The notes: a model not told the origin generated them from the sequence alone. DNA of 64,000 bases from Gammaproteobacteria bacterium (GCA_028868515.1 JAGWUI010000002.1:1-64000); one strand, 5' to 3'; shown: positions 29,180-38,011, numbered from the stretch's first letter. Numbers and translations: made by a program.

Positions 29180-29331
29180 TTTTGATTATCCAAAAAACTA
29201 TAGTATTTCCAATATAAAGACCTACACATACAAGAACACTGAGCTTCGTTAAAGTATGGTTTTCATATCACCGCGCATTTCGACTTCGCTCAATGAGCTA
29301 TGCCGTTTTAGATCATAATTTTTGACGTAAA

Positions 29332-30075
29332 TCATCCGAGCTTAGAGACCCAGCGTAAAGGTAAAACTTTCATCAGTGCGCCTAAAGGCGCCCAAGGCCA
29401 ACTTGGAACACAAGCGGTACTTGGTTCACGTTCGATTGCGCGGACTAATGCCAGACTGCCAACAGCCTCACTGACTTCAAATGGCAGCTTTGCTGCACCT
29501 TCGTTGAGTTCGGTACGGATATAGCCAGGTAGAATTGTGCTGACCTTGATGGGCGTATCCATGAGTTCTGCGCGAATGCCCTCAGTCAGCGCGGCAAGTG
29601 CGGCTTTACTGGCGGCATAAGTTGTGAGGTGGCGAGGAAGACCACGAATCGCACTCATCGACGAGATGGTGACAAGGTGTCCAGCATTTTGGCGGCGGAA
29701 AATTGCAACAGCCGCTTCGCATTGTGCTAGTCCTGCGATGAAGTTGGTTTCAGCGGTTTGACGATTAATTTCAAAATGACCTTTGCCGATGCGTCGTCCA
29801 TTACCTACACCTGCGTTGACAATGATCCGATCGAGTTGACCAAATTCTTTGGCAAATTCCTCGAAGACTTCAAAAACTTGTGGGTAATTATTAACATCGA
29901 GTATGCGGATAGAAACTTGGACATTGTATTTTTCAGTCAGTTCTTTTTTGAGTTCTTCTAACCGTTCAATACGACGTGCGCATAATGCAAGATTATGTCC
30001 GCGCGCAGCAAATTCACGTGCCATGCCTGCGCCAATTCCTGAGCTAGCACCTGTGATGAGAATATTTTTACGCAT
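29332..30075 (-). CDS. Short-chain dehydrogenase/reductase
   Basis: 247 aa, classical SDR. The NAD(P) motif is TGASSGIG (8-15), NAG is at 87-89, and the catalytic S138/S139, Y153 and K157 (TTYAASKAAL) are present. CARRIERL after the second beta strand suggests NADPH preference. It lies between the amidohydrolase and the phosphatase genes, all on the minus strand. The substrate is unknown; the cluster context suggests a hydroxy- or keto-acyl compound. Confidence 0.87.
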   Translation of the reverse strand: MRKNILITGASSGIGAGMAREFAARGHNLALCARRIERLEELKKELTEKYNVQVSIRILDVNNYPQVFEVFEEFAKEFGQLDRIIVNAGVGNGRRIGKGHFEINRQTAETNFIAGLAQCEAAVAIFRRQNAGHLVTISSMSAIRGLPRHLTTYAASKAALAALTEGIRAELMDTPIKVSTILPGYIRTELNEGAAKLPFEVSEAVGSLALVRAIEREPSTACVPSWPWAPLGALMKVLPLRWVSKLG

Positions 30076-30115
30076 GATTCAGACTCCATAAAATGTTCAA
30101 TACTTGTGTTTCGTC

Positions 30116-30808
30116 TCAGCGATAGGTCAAAAGTTCGTGATGACGCCCACTGAAATGTCCATGTTCGTTCAGACTCATCAAATGACGGTTGCTGGATGTT
30201 TGTGCGATGCGGGTTAATCCGCAATTTGCTAGCGTCCAGTTTGTCCGAAAGGTTGTGAGGTCGCTGAGATCAAGCAAGGCTTTTGCAGCGACCGAAATAC
30301 ATCCACCAGATGTAAATACAAGCGCTTGTTGTTTATGTGCTAATTGCCCAATGGCGGTATCCAGACCTGTTTGAACACGGCGTTGGAATTGTGGCCAAGA
30401 CTCATCATATTCATCATGATGTTGACCTGCGACCCAGCGGGTAATGGCGGCTTTAAAGATATTCATAAAGGCTTCATCAGGGTGTGCATGCTTGACCATC
30501 TCGCTGGCAATCCAAGCGCGATCACGAATGCGTGGCTCATATCGCTCAAGGATATGTTCGTGATCAAACTCGTTGAAATCAGGAAGCACTTGTAATGGTA
30601 AGTCTAAGCCCATCGCTTCAAGACACGTTTCAGCGGTCTGACGATGTCGCAACATGCTGCCGATAAAGACTTGATCAATGGGTTCTTCGCGTACGCGCAG
30701 CATCGTGCCGAGTTGGCGTGCTTGCGCATAACCTGTGTCCGAGAGTTGGTCGTAGTTCTTTTTACCGAATGAGGCTTGTCCGTGACGAATCAGTATAAGC
30801 GTTGACAT
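30116..30808 (-). CDS. Histidine phosphatase family protein
   Basis: 230 aa of the phosphoglycerate-mutase-like superfamily. The phospho-histidine motif is LIRHGQASFG (R8, H9, G10). The second catalytic His is expected in the VFTSGG region (about 165), but the usual SHG is replaced by TSGG. This variation, common in divergent members, makes activity uncertain. It lies only 3 bp downstream of the APH-fold kinase gene, so the two are translated from one message and the phosphatase may act on the kinase's product. Confidence 0.8.
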   Translation of the reverse strand: MSTLILIRHGQASFGKKNYDQLSDTGYAQARQLGTMLRVREEPIDQVFIGSMLRHRQTAETCLEAMGLDLPLQVLPDFNEFDHEHILERYEPRIRDRAWIASEMVKHAHPDEAFMNIFKAAITRWVAGQHHDEYDESWPQFQRRVQTGLDTAIGQLAHKQQALVFTSGGCISVAAKALLDLSDLTTFRTNWTLANCGLTRIAQTSSNRHLMSLNEHGHFSGRHHELLTYR

Positions 30809-30811
30809 AGA

Positions 30812-31879
30812 TTAGCCTCGATCTGCACGAATAGTCTGACGACAACGACGCCAAATTGCCCAGTTAATCAGCCAAAAATACTTAAATGCTGGATTATCAG
30901 TTTGCTTATGATAATAACGATAATAGATCTGCTGCACGATTGCGGCGACGCGGAATAAGCCTGCCACTTCGTAGAATGCCCAATGCTTAATTTGCACGCC
31001 GGTTTTGGCTTTGTAATATTTCACCACTTCGTCACGCGTCAGCATGCCTGCAAGGTGGGTCGGCTGGCGACGCGTTTTGCGCAAAACGCCTTTATCACTT
31101 GCCTGAGTCCAGTAGGAGAGCACATTCCCGAGTTCCATCAGTGGATCACCGAGTGTTGCCATTTCCCAATCCAGCACACCGATCACTTGCGTTGGATGCT
31201 CAGGATCAAGCACAACGTTATCAAAACGCCAATCGTTATGAATCACACAAGTTGCAGAGTCAGCTGGTGTATTTTCCTTTAACCATGCTTGAATGCCTTT
31301 GTATGAAGGTACATTCCACGTATGAACTTTGTTATAACGATCACACCAACCATCGATTTGACGTTTACAGTATCCGTCGCCTTTGCCCAAAGACTCTAAA
31401 CCTGCTGCACGATAATCTATTTGGTGTAAGGCAATCAGTTGATCGAGCGTGTTGGTACATAACTGGCGAACTTCAGCTTCACTCATGGTGAGTTCTTTTG
31501 GTAAGTTTGCGCGTGGAATAATCCCTTCGATACGGCGCATGATATAAAAATCACTGCCAATCACAGCTTGATCTGTACATAACGCAATCATGTCAGCAAC
31601 GACAGGGTAGACAGCTTTCAGTTGTTTTTGTACATGATATTCGCGGCTCATATCATGCGCGCCTTTGGCTTTGGTGCCAGCAGGCGGTCTACGCAAGATC
31701 AGATCATGATTGGCGTATTTCAGGCGATATGTCCAATTCGATGCCCCGCCAGAATATTGCGTGACTTCAGGTAATCCGTCCGCAAGGTCTGGTAAAAAAG
31801 GGCGCAGCCAAGCATCGACTTTTTCAATGTCTAGTTCTTCGCCGTGGCGGATTGAACCACCTTGATCAATAAGAGCCAT
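30812..31879 (-). CDS. APH-fold phosphotransferase (ACAD10/11- or LvaA-like kinase)
   Basis: 355 aa of the aminoglycoside-phosphotransferase fold. The catalytic loop is HNDWRFDN (H214, D216, N221) and the metal motif is LDWEMATLGDPLMELG (D237). The nucleotide-binding part includes the lysine-equivalent LILRRPPAG, which is typical of the N-terminal kinase domain of ACAD10/ACAD11 and of bacterial LvaA-type 4-hydroxyacyl-CoA kinases rather than of drug-resistance enzymes. An ACAD10/11-like dehydrogenase is encoded two genes upstream. Kinase activity on 4-hydroxyacyl-CoA is a strong inference from family and context. Confidence 0.85.
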   Translation of the reverse strand: MALIDQGGSIRHGEELDIEKVDAWLRPFLPDLADGLPEVTQYSGGASNWTYRLKYANHDLILRRPPAGTKAKGAHDMSREYHVQKQLKAVYPVVADMIALCTDQAVIGSDFYIMRRIEGIIPRANLPKELTMSEAEVRQLCTNTLDQLIALHQIDYRAAGLESLGKGDGYCKRQIDGWCDRYNKVHTWNVPSYKGIQAWLKENTPADSATCVIHNDWRFDNVVLDPEHPTQVIGVLDWEMATLGDPLMELGNVLSYWTQASDKGVLRKTRRQPTHLAGMLTRDEVVKYYKAKTGVQIKHWAFYEVAGLFRVAAIVQQIYYRYYHKQTDNPAFKYFWLINWAIWRRCRQTIRADRG

Positions 31880-31953
31880 ATTTTACTTTCCTATCAGTCT
31901 TTTTAAGAATGTATTACTTTGGACTACGGATTAAGAGTCCGCTGTTCTAAGGT

Positions 31954-32766
31954 TTATCTTGGTTTCATTCGACTGACGCTACGTTGAAAGAGTTTGTTGT
32001 ATAAACGTTGTGGTAAATAACGTTTTGCCAGCCATAAATGTTCGCCTGATGCATGAGGCAGGATATATGCCTGTTGTTTTTCAACACCAGTGAAGATTTT
32101 TTCAGCCACTTGTTCTGCGGTCAACTTGCCGCTGCTGAGTAATTTTCCCATCATTTTCTTCATTCTTGGATCGGTCGTACGCATTGTTTCTTCGAGATTG
32201 GTTTGGAAGAAAGACGGGCAGACCACACTGACATGAATTCCATCATCCATCAGTTCTTGTTCCAGCGTTCCAGATAGCGCAACGACGGCGGCTTTAGTCA
32301 CGTTATAAGATGCCATACGAGGGACATCGAGTAATCCTGCCATAGATGCAATATTGACGATATGACCCGAACCTTGACGTTTAAAAATAGGCGTAAAAAC
32401 TTTGCAGCCACGCACGACACCAAGCAGATTGATATTGATAATCCATTCCCAATCACTGATGGTCACATCTTCAATTGCACCTGCTTGAGCGACGCCTGCA
32501 TTATTGATGAGTACATCCAGACCACCCCAGAGTTGACTTAACTCATCAGCAATCGCTTGTAGATCTTCTTCGCGAGTCACATCAGCATGACGATAGAGCA
32601 TTTCAGATCCTGAATAGGACAAGGCTTCAAGTTCTTTGCGAGTTTCTTCTCCGCGTAGATCATTCAGATCTGCGATACAGACACTCCAACCTGCACGCGC
32701 GTAATGCAAGGCGAGTGCGCGACCTAATCCACTTGCACCGCCTGTGATGAATACTCTTTTTGCCAT
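31954..32766 (-). CDS. Short-chain dehydrogenase/reductase
   Basis: 270 aa. Nucleotide-binding TGGASGLG (8-15), NNAG (88-91), catalytic S141, Y154 and K158 (YNVTKAAV). ADLND after the second strand suggests NAD(H). The basic C-terminus (KLFQRSVSRMKPR) is typical of SDRs acting on lipids. It lies 36 bp downstream of the ACAD10/11-like dehydrogenase gene. Probably oxidises or reduces a fatty hydroxy/keto-acyl group; the exact substrate is unknown. Confidence 0.87.
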   Translation of the reverse strand: MAKRVFITGGASGLGRALALHYARAGWSVCIADLNDLRGEETRKELEALSYSGSEMLYRHADVTREEDLQAIADELSQLWGGLDVLINNAGVAQAGAIEDVTISDWEWIININLLGVVRGCKVFTPIFKRQGSGHIVNIASMAGLLDVPRMASYNVTKAAVVALSGTLEQELMDDGIHVSVVCPSFFQTNLEETMRTTDPRMKKMMGKLLSSGKLTAEQVAEKIFTGVEKQQAYILPHASGEHLWLAKRYLPQRLYNKLFQRSVSRMKPR

Positions 32767-32802
32767 GACTGAAAGTTCCTTTTCTATTTCTACGATTGAC
32801 GG

Positions 32803-34035
32803 TTATTTAGAGAAACCACGTTTAGCAAGCTCGATACGAGCAATCACGCCTTTATGCACTTCATCAGGCCCATCGGCGAGTCGCAGGCTGCGCGCTTGCG
32901 CAAAGAACGAGGTCAATGGCGTATCTTGTGACATTCCTGCGCCGCCATGAATTTGAATCGCCATATCGACAACCTGTTGTAACACATTAGGCGCAACGAC
33001 TTTAATGGCTGAGATTTCAGTCATGGCACCGAAAGTACCCATCGTATCCATCTTCCATGCAGCATAAAGGGTTAATAAGCGCGCCTGATCAATTGCAATG
33101 CGAGCTTCTGCAACACGCTCACGATTTCCGCCGAGATTGATGAGAGGTTTACCAAAAGCGGTTCGCTGCATACCGCGATCAATCATCAGTTCCAATGATT
33201 TTTCAGCTGCGCCAATACAGCGCATGCAGTGATGAATACGACCTGGTCCAAGACGACCTTGTGCAATGGCAAAACCTTCACCAGGCCCGGAAATGAAACT
33301 ACTGATCGGGACTCGTACGTTGGTGAAAGTGACTTCGCCATGACCATGCGGCGCGTCATAATCACCGAATACAGGTAGCATCCGTTCGATTCTGATACCA
33401 GCAGTATCGAGTGGTACAAGTACCATCGAGTGCTGATTATGTCGGCCGCTGCTTGGATTAGGCGTGTGCGCCATGAAAATGGCAACTTTGCAATGCGGAT
33501 CACCAATGCCACTAGACCACCACTTGCGCCCATTGAGTACGATTTCATCACCTTCAATGATGGCAGTGGCTTGCATATTGGTTGCGTCAGAAGAAGCAAC
33601 ATCAGGTTCGGTCATGCAGAATACAGAACGGATTTCACCAGCCAAAAGTGGCATTAACCAGCGTTGTTTTTGTTCTTCACTACCATAACGCCACAAGACT
33701 TCCATATTGCCAGTATCTGGGGCATTACAATTGAATACGGTTGGAGCGAGTAAGCTACGACCTGTTTGTTCGGCAATATGAGCATATTCCTGAATATTTA
33801 GACCAGCGCCAAGTTTTTCGTCAGGCAGCCAAAGATTCCATAAACCTTGTGCTTTAGCTTTATCTTTGAGTTCTTCCAGAATGGCAGGAATTTTCCATTG
33901 AGTCCAATCACCACCTACGCAATTCTCACGGACTTCAGCCCAGAATGCTGGCTCTGCGGGTTCAATTTGATCACGAATAAAAACTTTGACGCGTTCTAAA
34001 ATATCTTGCCCGCGTGCGCTGAGTTCAAAATGCAT
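32803..34035 (-). CDS. ACAD10/11-like acyl-CoA dehydrogenase
   Basis: 410 aa from ATG 34035, preceded by AGGGAGAG; the ATG at 34083 would overlap a palindromic operator and has no ribosome-binding site. The flavin motif is FCMTEPDVASSDATN. GRLGPGRIHHCMRCIGAAEKSLELM is the signature of the ACAD10/11 (LvaC-like) subgroup, in which the usual glutamate base is not at the short-chain position. The C-terminal IHGGAGMSQDTPL and RLADGPDEVHK are intact. First gene of the minus-strand cluster, divergent from a LysR gene. Confidence 0.9.
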   Translation of the reverse strand: MHFELSARGQDILERVKVFIRDQIEPAEPAFWAEVRENCVGGDWTQWKIPAILEELKDKAKAQGLWNLWLPDEKLGAGLNIQEYAHIAEQTGRSLLAPTVFNCNAPDTGNMEVLWRYGSEEQKQRWLMPLLAGEIRSVFCMTEPDVASSDATNMQATAIIEGDEIVLNGRKWWSSGIGDPHCKVAIFMAHTPNPSSGRHNQHSMVLVPLDTAGIRIERMLPVFGDYDAPHGHGEVTFTNVRVPISSFISGPGEGFAIAQGRLGPGRIHHCMRCIGAAEKSLELMIDRGMQRTAFGKPLINLGGNRERVAEARIAIDQARLLTLYAAWKMDTMGTFGAMTEISAIKVVAPNVLQQVVDMAIQIHGGAGMSQDTPLTSFFAQARSLRLADGPDEVHKGVIARIELAKRGFSK

Positions 34036-34061
34036 GGCGGCTCTCCCTTGATGATGATCGC

Positions 34062-34082
34062 TGATTTCATGTAGAGAAATCA
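34062..34082. promoter_or_regulatory. LysR-type operator candidate
   Basis: A perfect inverted repeat TGATTTC-N7-GAAATCA contains a T-N11-A LysR box (T34066, A34078). It lies between the dehydrogenase start at 34035 and the divergent LysR start at 34153, where such regulators bind to control both genes. Confidence 0.65.
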
Positions 34083-34152
34083 TGCTAAAGACGTATCCTT
34101 ATCTTAGAGTTTGTCATACGATGTAGAAAATGATTATTTCTCATGGTATGTC

Positions 34153-35064
34153 ATGAATGAAACGAATGACTTAAACAAACTCGATCGTCTCGATCTTAAT
34201 CTATTTCGCGTCTTCGATACGGTTTATCGTGAGCGTAATTTAACGCATGCCGCAGAAATCCTTTGCTTGAGCCAATCTGCGGTGAGTCATGCGGTTGGAC
34301 GTCTACGAGCAAGCCTTGGTGATCCGTTGTTTGTGCGTGAAGGACAAGGTGTTGTACCGACGCCTTTGGCGGATCGTCTTTGGCCAGATGTTAAAGATGC
34401 ACTAGCACTGTTTCGTCAAGCAGTGATGCGTCATCAAAGCTTTGAGCCTGCGCGAGATTTGGCTCACATTACTTTGGCGATGAATGACAAACTAGAACCG
34501 AGCATTCTGCCCGTCATTACTAAAAAGTTACATGAAACTATCCCAGATCTTCAACTGGCAAGTATTCGCCTTGATCGTAGTAATCTACGCGCGGATCTCG
34601 TTGCGGGACGTATTGATTTTGCAATCGATGTGGCGCAGCCGACATCACCTGATATTTGCCATACTTTATTAATGAGAGATGAGTTTGCCGTTGTCTGCCG
34701 AGAGAATCGACAGATTAGTGCAGATGATTATTTGGCGGCACGTCATGTGACGGTGTCTTCGCGTCGTACAGGACGATCATTAGAAGAATATGGTTTGTCT
34801 CGTTTAGGCATAGAACGTGAAGTGGTCGTGCGCTGTCAATATTACGAAGCAGCATGTCGTCTGGTTGCGGATAGTGATCTTTTATTAACCATGCCACTTC
34901 ACCAAGCGACGACAATTAATGCCACATTAGGTAACGCCGTGCTACCGATGCCATTGCCATTATCTGGAATAGAGCTGCATTTATATTGGCATCAACAACG
35001 CGAGGTTGATCCAGCAAATCAATGGTTAAGAGGCGAATTGATGCAGATGTTTAATGCCTCATAA
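34153..35064 (+). CDS. LysR-family transcription regulator
   Basis: 303 aa from ATG 34153 (MNETNDLNKLDRLDLNLF); the ATG at 34111 would add 14 residues. The N-terminal winged helix-turn-helix is in LDLNLFRVFDTVYRERNLTHAAEILCLSQSAVSHAVGRLR. The substrate-binding domain covers about 105-300. It is transcribed away from the ACAD10/11-like operon with a T-N11-A box between, so it most likely regulates that operon and itself. The inducer is unknown. Confidence 0.9.
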   Translation: MNETNDLNKLDRLDLNLFRVFDTVYRERNLTHAAEILCLSQSAVSHAVGRLRASLGDPLFVREGQGVVPTPLADRLWPDVKDALALFRQAVMRHQSFEPARDLAHITLAMNDKLEPSILPVITKKLHETIPDLQLASIRLDRSNLRADLVAGRIDFAIDVAQPTSPDICHTLLMRDEFAVVCRENRQISADDYLAARHVTVSSRRTGRSLEEYGLSRLGIEREVVVRCQYYEAACRLVADSDLLLTMPLHQATTINATLGNAVLPMPLPLSGIELHLYWHQQREVDPANQWLRGELMQMFNAS

Positions 35065-35230
35065 AAGCGTATTATTAAACAAATTTTAAGAGGATGTATT
35101 AGTAAGAAATGTTCGCTAATTGATCGATTTATTGGGTTCAGTATAGTACGATATCAGCAAAGCGTTCGGAGAAAACGCAATGATATATGAGCTTGATAGC
35201 CCAGTGGAGTAAAGATCAAAGGATGATCAC

Positions 35231-36898
35231 ATGATTAGAACCGTATTTTTGGAATGGATGGATCATCATCGCCGTTCAATTCATATTGCGGCGATTCCGA
35301 TACTTCTGCTCATGGTCATGGGTGTCTATATCATTGTGTATAGGACAGGCGGTATTAAGTTTGTCTATTCACATTCTATGTATATTCCGATTCTCTTGTC
35401 TGGATTCATTCTCGGTGTTCGTGGCGGTGTGCTTGTCGGTTTACTGGCGGGGGTCGTGCTCGGACCTTTTATGCCGATTAATGTCCATACTGGTGAACTG
35501 CAAAATACAGCGAACTGGACATTTCGCATGGGAATTTTCACCCTGATTGGTTTTTTTAGTGGTGTAGCCAGTGATAGCGCCAGTTTTTATCAAGAAAAGC
35601 TCAAATGGATCTCTCAGCATAATCTTTCTACACGATTAAAAAATCGTAGTGCATTGCTTGATCATCTCACAGAGTTGCCTCATCAAAAAAATGATGGTGA
35701 CACATTTTTTCTAGCTGTGATTTCCTTTGAAAATGCGATGGAATTAAAAGCCGCTTTTGGTTTTGCAATTCTTGAAGAAGCTGTCCAGCAATTTTCCCAT
35801 CGTTTTTTTGACAGTGAATTGCTGGTCAATATTTACCACACCGAAACGACTCAACTGGCCATACTGTCAAACATCGATCATGCTGAAATAGAAAGTCTTT
35901 TACATGAATTGACAGAGGCTTGTCGTGAACCCATTTTATACAATGACGTTCTGATTCATATCGACACCCGTATGGGTTATGTCACATTCAATCATGTTAC
36001 TGAATCGGCTGATGCGTATTTACAAATGGCAGAAGCTGCTTTGACCGTCGCCTATGAAACAACGCGAGACAGTGTGATCTACACACCAGATATGATGAGT
36101 GCGACTGAGGACAATATCTCGCTGCTTGGTGAATTGAAAGATGCGATTAAAAATGGTCAATTGACGTTTCATTATCAGCCCAAGGTCGATATTGCGACAG
36201 GGATTGTCTATGGCGTTGAAGCACTGATGCGTTGGGATCATCCTAAACGCGGTAAAATTCCACCGAGTGAATTTATTCCACGCGCTGAACAAAGCACCTT
36301 GATTGAATTGATCACCGAATTTGCGTTGGAAGAAGCGATAGCCCAACAAGCGCAGTGGCAAAAAGAAGGCATTCATGTGACGGTTGCGGTGAATATTTCG
36401 ACGCATAATTTGTTGCAGTCTAATTTCACAGATTTCATTGTCCGTCTTTTGGATCACCATCATGTCCATGGTGAGTCTTTGGAGCTAGAGGTGACTGAAG
36501 GTGCGCTCATGATGGATATTGAGCGGACGATTGATGAATTAAGACGATTATCCGATCTCAAGATTGTGATTTCGATTGACGATTTTGGCACTGGTTATTC
36601 TTCGCTTCAGTATTTGCATCAGCTTCCGATTTCATTGATTAAGATCGATCAGTCTTTTGTCCAAAGATTGCCTTCTGATCAAGGTGCCGCTTATATTTTG
36701 GAAGCTGCTGTGATGTTGGCTCATAACATGGGCATTAAAGCGATTGCGGAAGGCGTGGAGAATAAAGAGGTCTATGATTTTCTTTATGATTTAGGCTGTG
36801 ATATGGCGCAAGGTTATATGATTTCTCGTCCAATGTCGGCAAAAGAATTTGGTGCATGGTACAAAGCATGTGATGGTCGATATATTGCGGCGAGCTGA
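35231..36898 (+). CDS. Membrane EAL-domain cyclic-di-GMP phosphodiesterase with degenerate GGDEF domain
   Basis: 555 aa. About four membrane segments (about 17-115) form an N-terminal sensory region. A degenerate GGDEF domain follows (about 130-285) without the GGDEF motif. The C-terminal EAL domain (about 300-545) has an intact active site: EALMRW, the N of VAVNIS, ELEVTEGALM, IDDFGTGYSSL, and the K/D pair of LIKIDQSF. It should therefore hydrolyse cyclic di-GMP; the dead GGDEF may regulate it. Single gene with its own promoter. Confidence 0.9.
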   Translation: MIRTVFLEWMDHHRRSIHIAAIPILLLMVMGVYIIVYRTGGIKFVYSHSMYIPILLSGFILGVRGGVLVGLLAGVVLGPFMPINVHTGELQNTANWTFRMGIFTLIGFFSGVASDSASFYQEKLKWISQHNLSTRLKNRSALLDHLTELPHQKNDGDTFFLAVISFENAMELKAAFGFAILEEAVQQFSHRFFDSELLVNIYHTETTQLAILSNIDHAEIESLLHELTEACREPILYNDVLIHIDTRMGYVTFNHVTESADAYLQMAEAALTVAYETTRDSVIYTPDMMSATEDNISLLGELKDAIKNGQLTFHYQPKVDIATGIVYGVEALMRWDHPKRGKIPPSEFIPRAEQSTLIELITEFALEEAIAQQAQWQKEGIHVTVAVNISTHNLLQSNFTDFIVRLLDHHHVHGESLELEVTEGALMMDIERTIDELRRLSDLKIVISIDDFGTGYSSLQYLHQLPISLIKIDQSFVQRLPSDQGAAYILEAAVMLAHNMGIKAIAEGVENKEVYDFLYDLGCDMAQGYMISRPMSAKEFGAWYKACDGRYIAAS

Positions 36899-36990
36899 GG
36901 TATCACAAAGTAGACTGTTTGGGGTCTTTTGCATGTTTGAATAAGCTATTTACCACAAGCTCCATGAACTTGTGGATGATGTGGAAACTT

Positions 36991-37779
36991 TTAAATCACA
37001 AGTGCTCTATAAAACATGACCACCGCCACAATCATCACAAAAGTAGCAAAAATCCGCTGTACAGATTGTGCCGTGAAATAATCAATCAACTGGCGTCCGC
37101 TAAACATTCCCATAATACAGGCAGCCATAAACGGCAAAGCGATATTCAACGGAATTGCAGAGTGTTGTAGAAAATTGGAAATAATTCCACCGCTACCAAC
37201 CAATGCGATCACCATGAGAGATGTTGCGACGATGCTATGAATGCTAATGTCTGTTGTCTTGCGTAAGACTGGAACGAGAACAAAACCGCCGCCAACACCG
37301 AGCAATCCAGTCAGAAATCCAGTGAGTGCACCAACCCCGCCTAAAACTACGACAGTCTTCGGTGTCCAATGTAAGCGACCAGTATTTGGATTCATTTGGC
37401 AATACGCATCTTTGGTTTCTTGTGTCGCTTGGGTGAAAAATAAGCGTGCGGCGACAACCAACATTGTTAATGAAAATACGATCATTAAATATTTTGCTGG
37501 CAATGCGTGAGATGCTTTGATGCCATAAGGCGTCACAATAATTCCAACAAGTGCAATCCACAGAGCTGCCTTATATCGAACAATTTTGCGAATAAAACCT
37601 TCGATTGCACCTACAATCGCTGCACTTGTGACAGCCATCAGCCCAATCGGCGCAGCTTGAGTCACCGACCAATTCTGGCTAAACATCAGTGCAGGAATCG
37701 CTAAAATTCCACCTCCTGCACCTGTTAGTCCCAAGATGATTCCGATCAATAGACCGAGTAGAAGTAGAGTCACCATCAA
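36991..37779 (-). CDS. TauE/SafE-family sulfite/organosulfur permease
   Basis: 262 aa with about eight membrane helices and the family's glycine-rich signature near both ends (GLTGAGGGILAIPAL, about 19-33, and GLLGVGGGFVLVPVL, about 165-179). These proteins move sulfite, sulfonates or related anions. It is the last member of the minus-strand sulfur group after the YeeE/YedE genes, though separated from them by a 146-bp repeat element. In BigR operons of other bacteria a TauE/SafE-type exporter is common. Confidence 0.87.
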   Translation of the reverse strand: MMVTLLLLGLLIGIILGLTGAGGGILAIPALMFSQNWSVTQAAPIGLMAVTSAAIVGAIEGFIRKIVRYKAALWIALVGIIVTPYGIKASHALPAKYLMIVFSLTMLVVAARLFFTQATQETKDAYCQMNPNTGRLHWTPKTVVVLGGVGALTGFLTGLLGVGGGFVLVPVLRKTTDISIHSIVATSLMVIALVGSGGIISNFLQHSAIPLNIALPFMAACIMGMFSGRQLIDYFTAQSVQRIFATFVMIVAVVMFYRALVI

Positions 37780-37865
37780 TTGATCCTATTTGCTGGAGTA
37801 ATGTCATTAGGAGCTATGTTTTGATCTATAGCTGAAACGTATTTTGTAATTCTTTGCTTTGAAGT

Positions 37866-38011
37866 CTTCCCCTCCAAGGGGAAGATTTAGATGGGGATGG
37901 TTTTAAAGTGAAATCAAAACCATCCCCATCCCGCACTACGCTATCGCTCCGTCTTGCGCTAGGGTGAAGCTGTGCTTCACTGATCCTAGCTCATCCCCTT
38001 GAAGGGGAAGG
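37866..38011. repeat. Multi-hairpin MITE-like repeat element
   Basis: About 146 bp bounded by related inverted ends: CTTCCCCTCCAAGGGGAAG at the left and a complementary CCCCTTGAAGGGGAAGG at the right. Inside, a perfect 15-bp stem (37890-37904 with 37916-37930) and a nested stem GTGAAGC/GCTTCAC within CTAGG/CCTAG (37959-37989) leave little unpaired DNA. No ORF. It separates the TauE gene from the YeeE/YedE genes. Related C-rich hairpin repeats are dispersed in many proteobacterial genomes; membership of a known family is not established. Confidence 0.7.

Noticed and set aside
30812-31879. Aminoglycoside-resistance gene
   Set aside because: Although it has the APH fold, its motifs and gene neighbours match ACAD10/11-type kinases of acyl-CoA metabolism.
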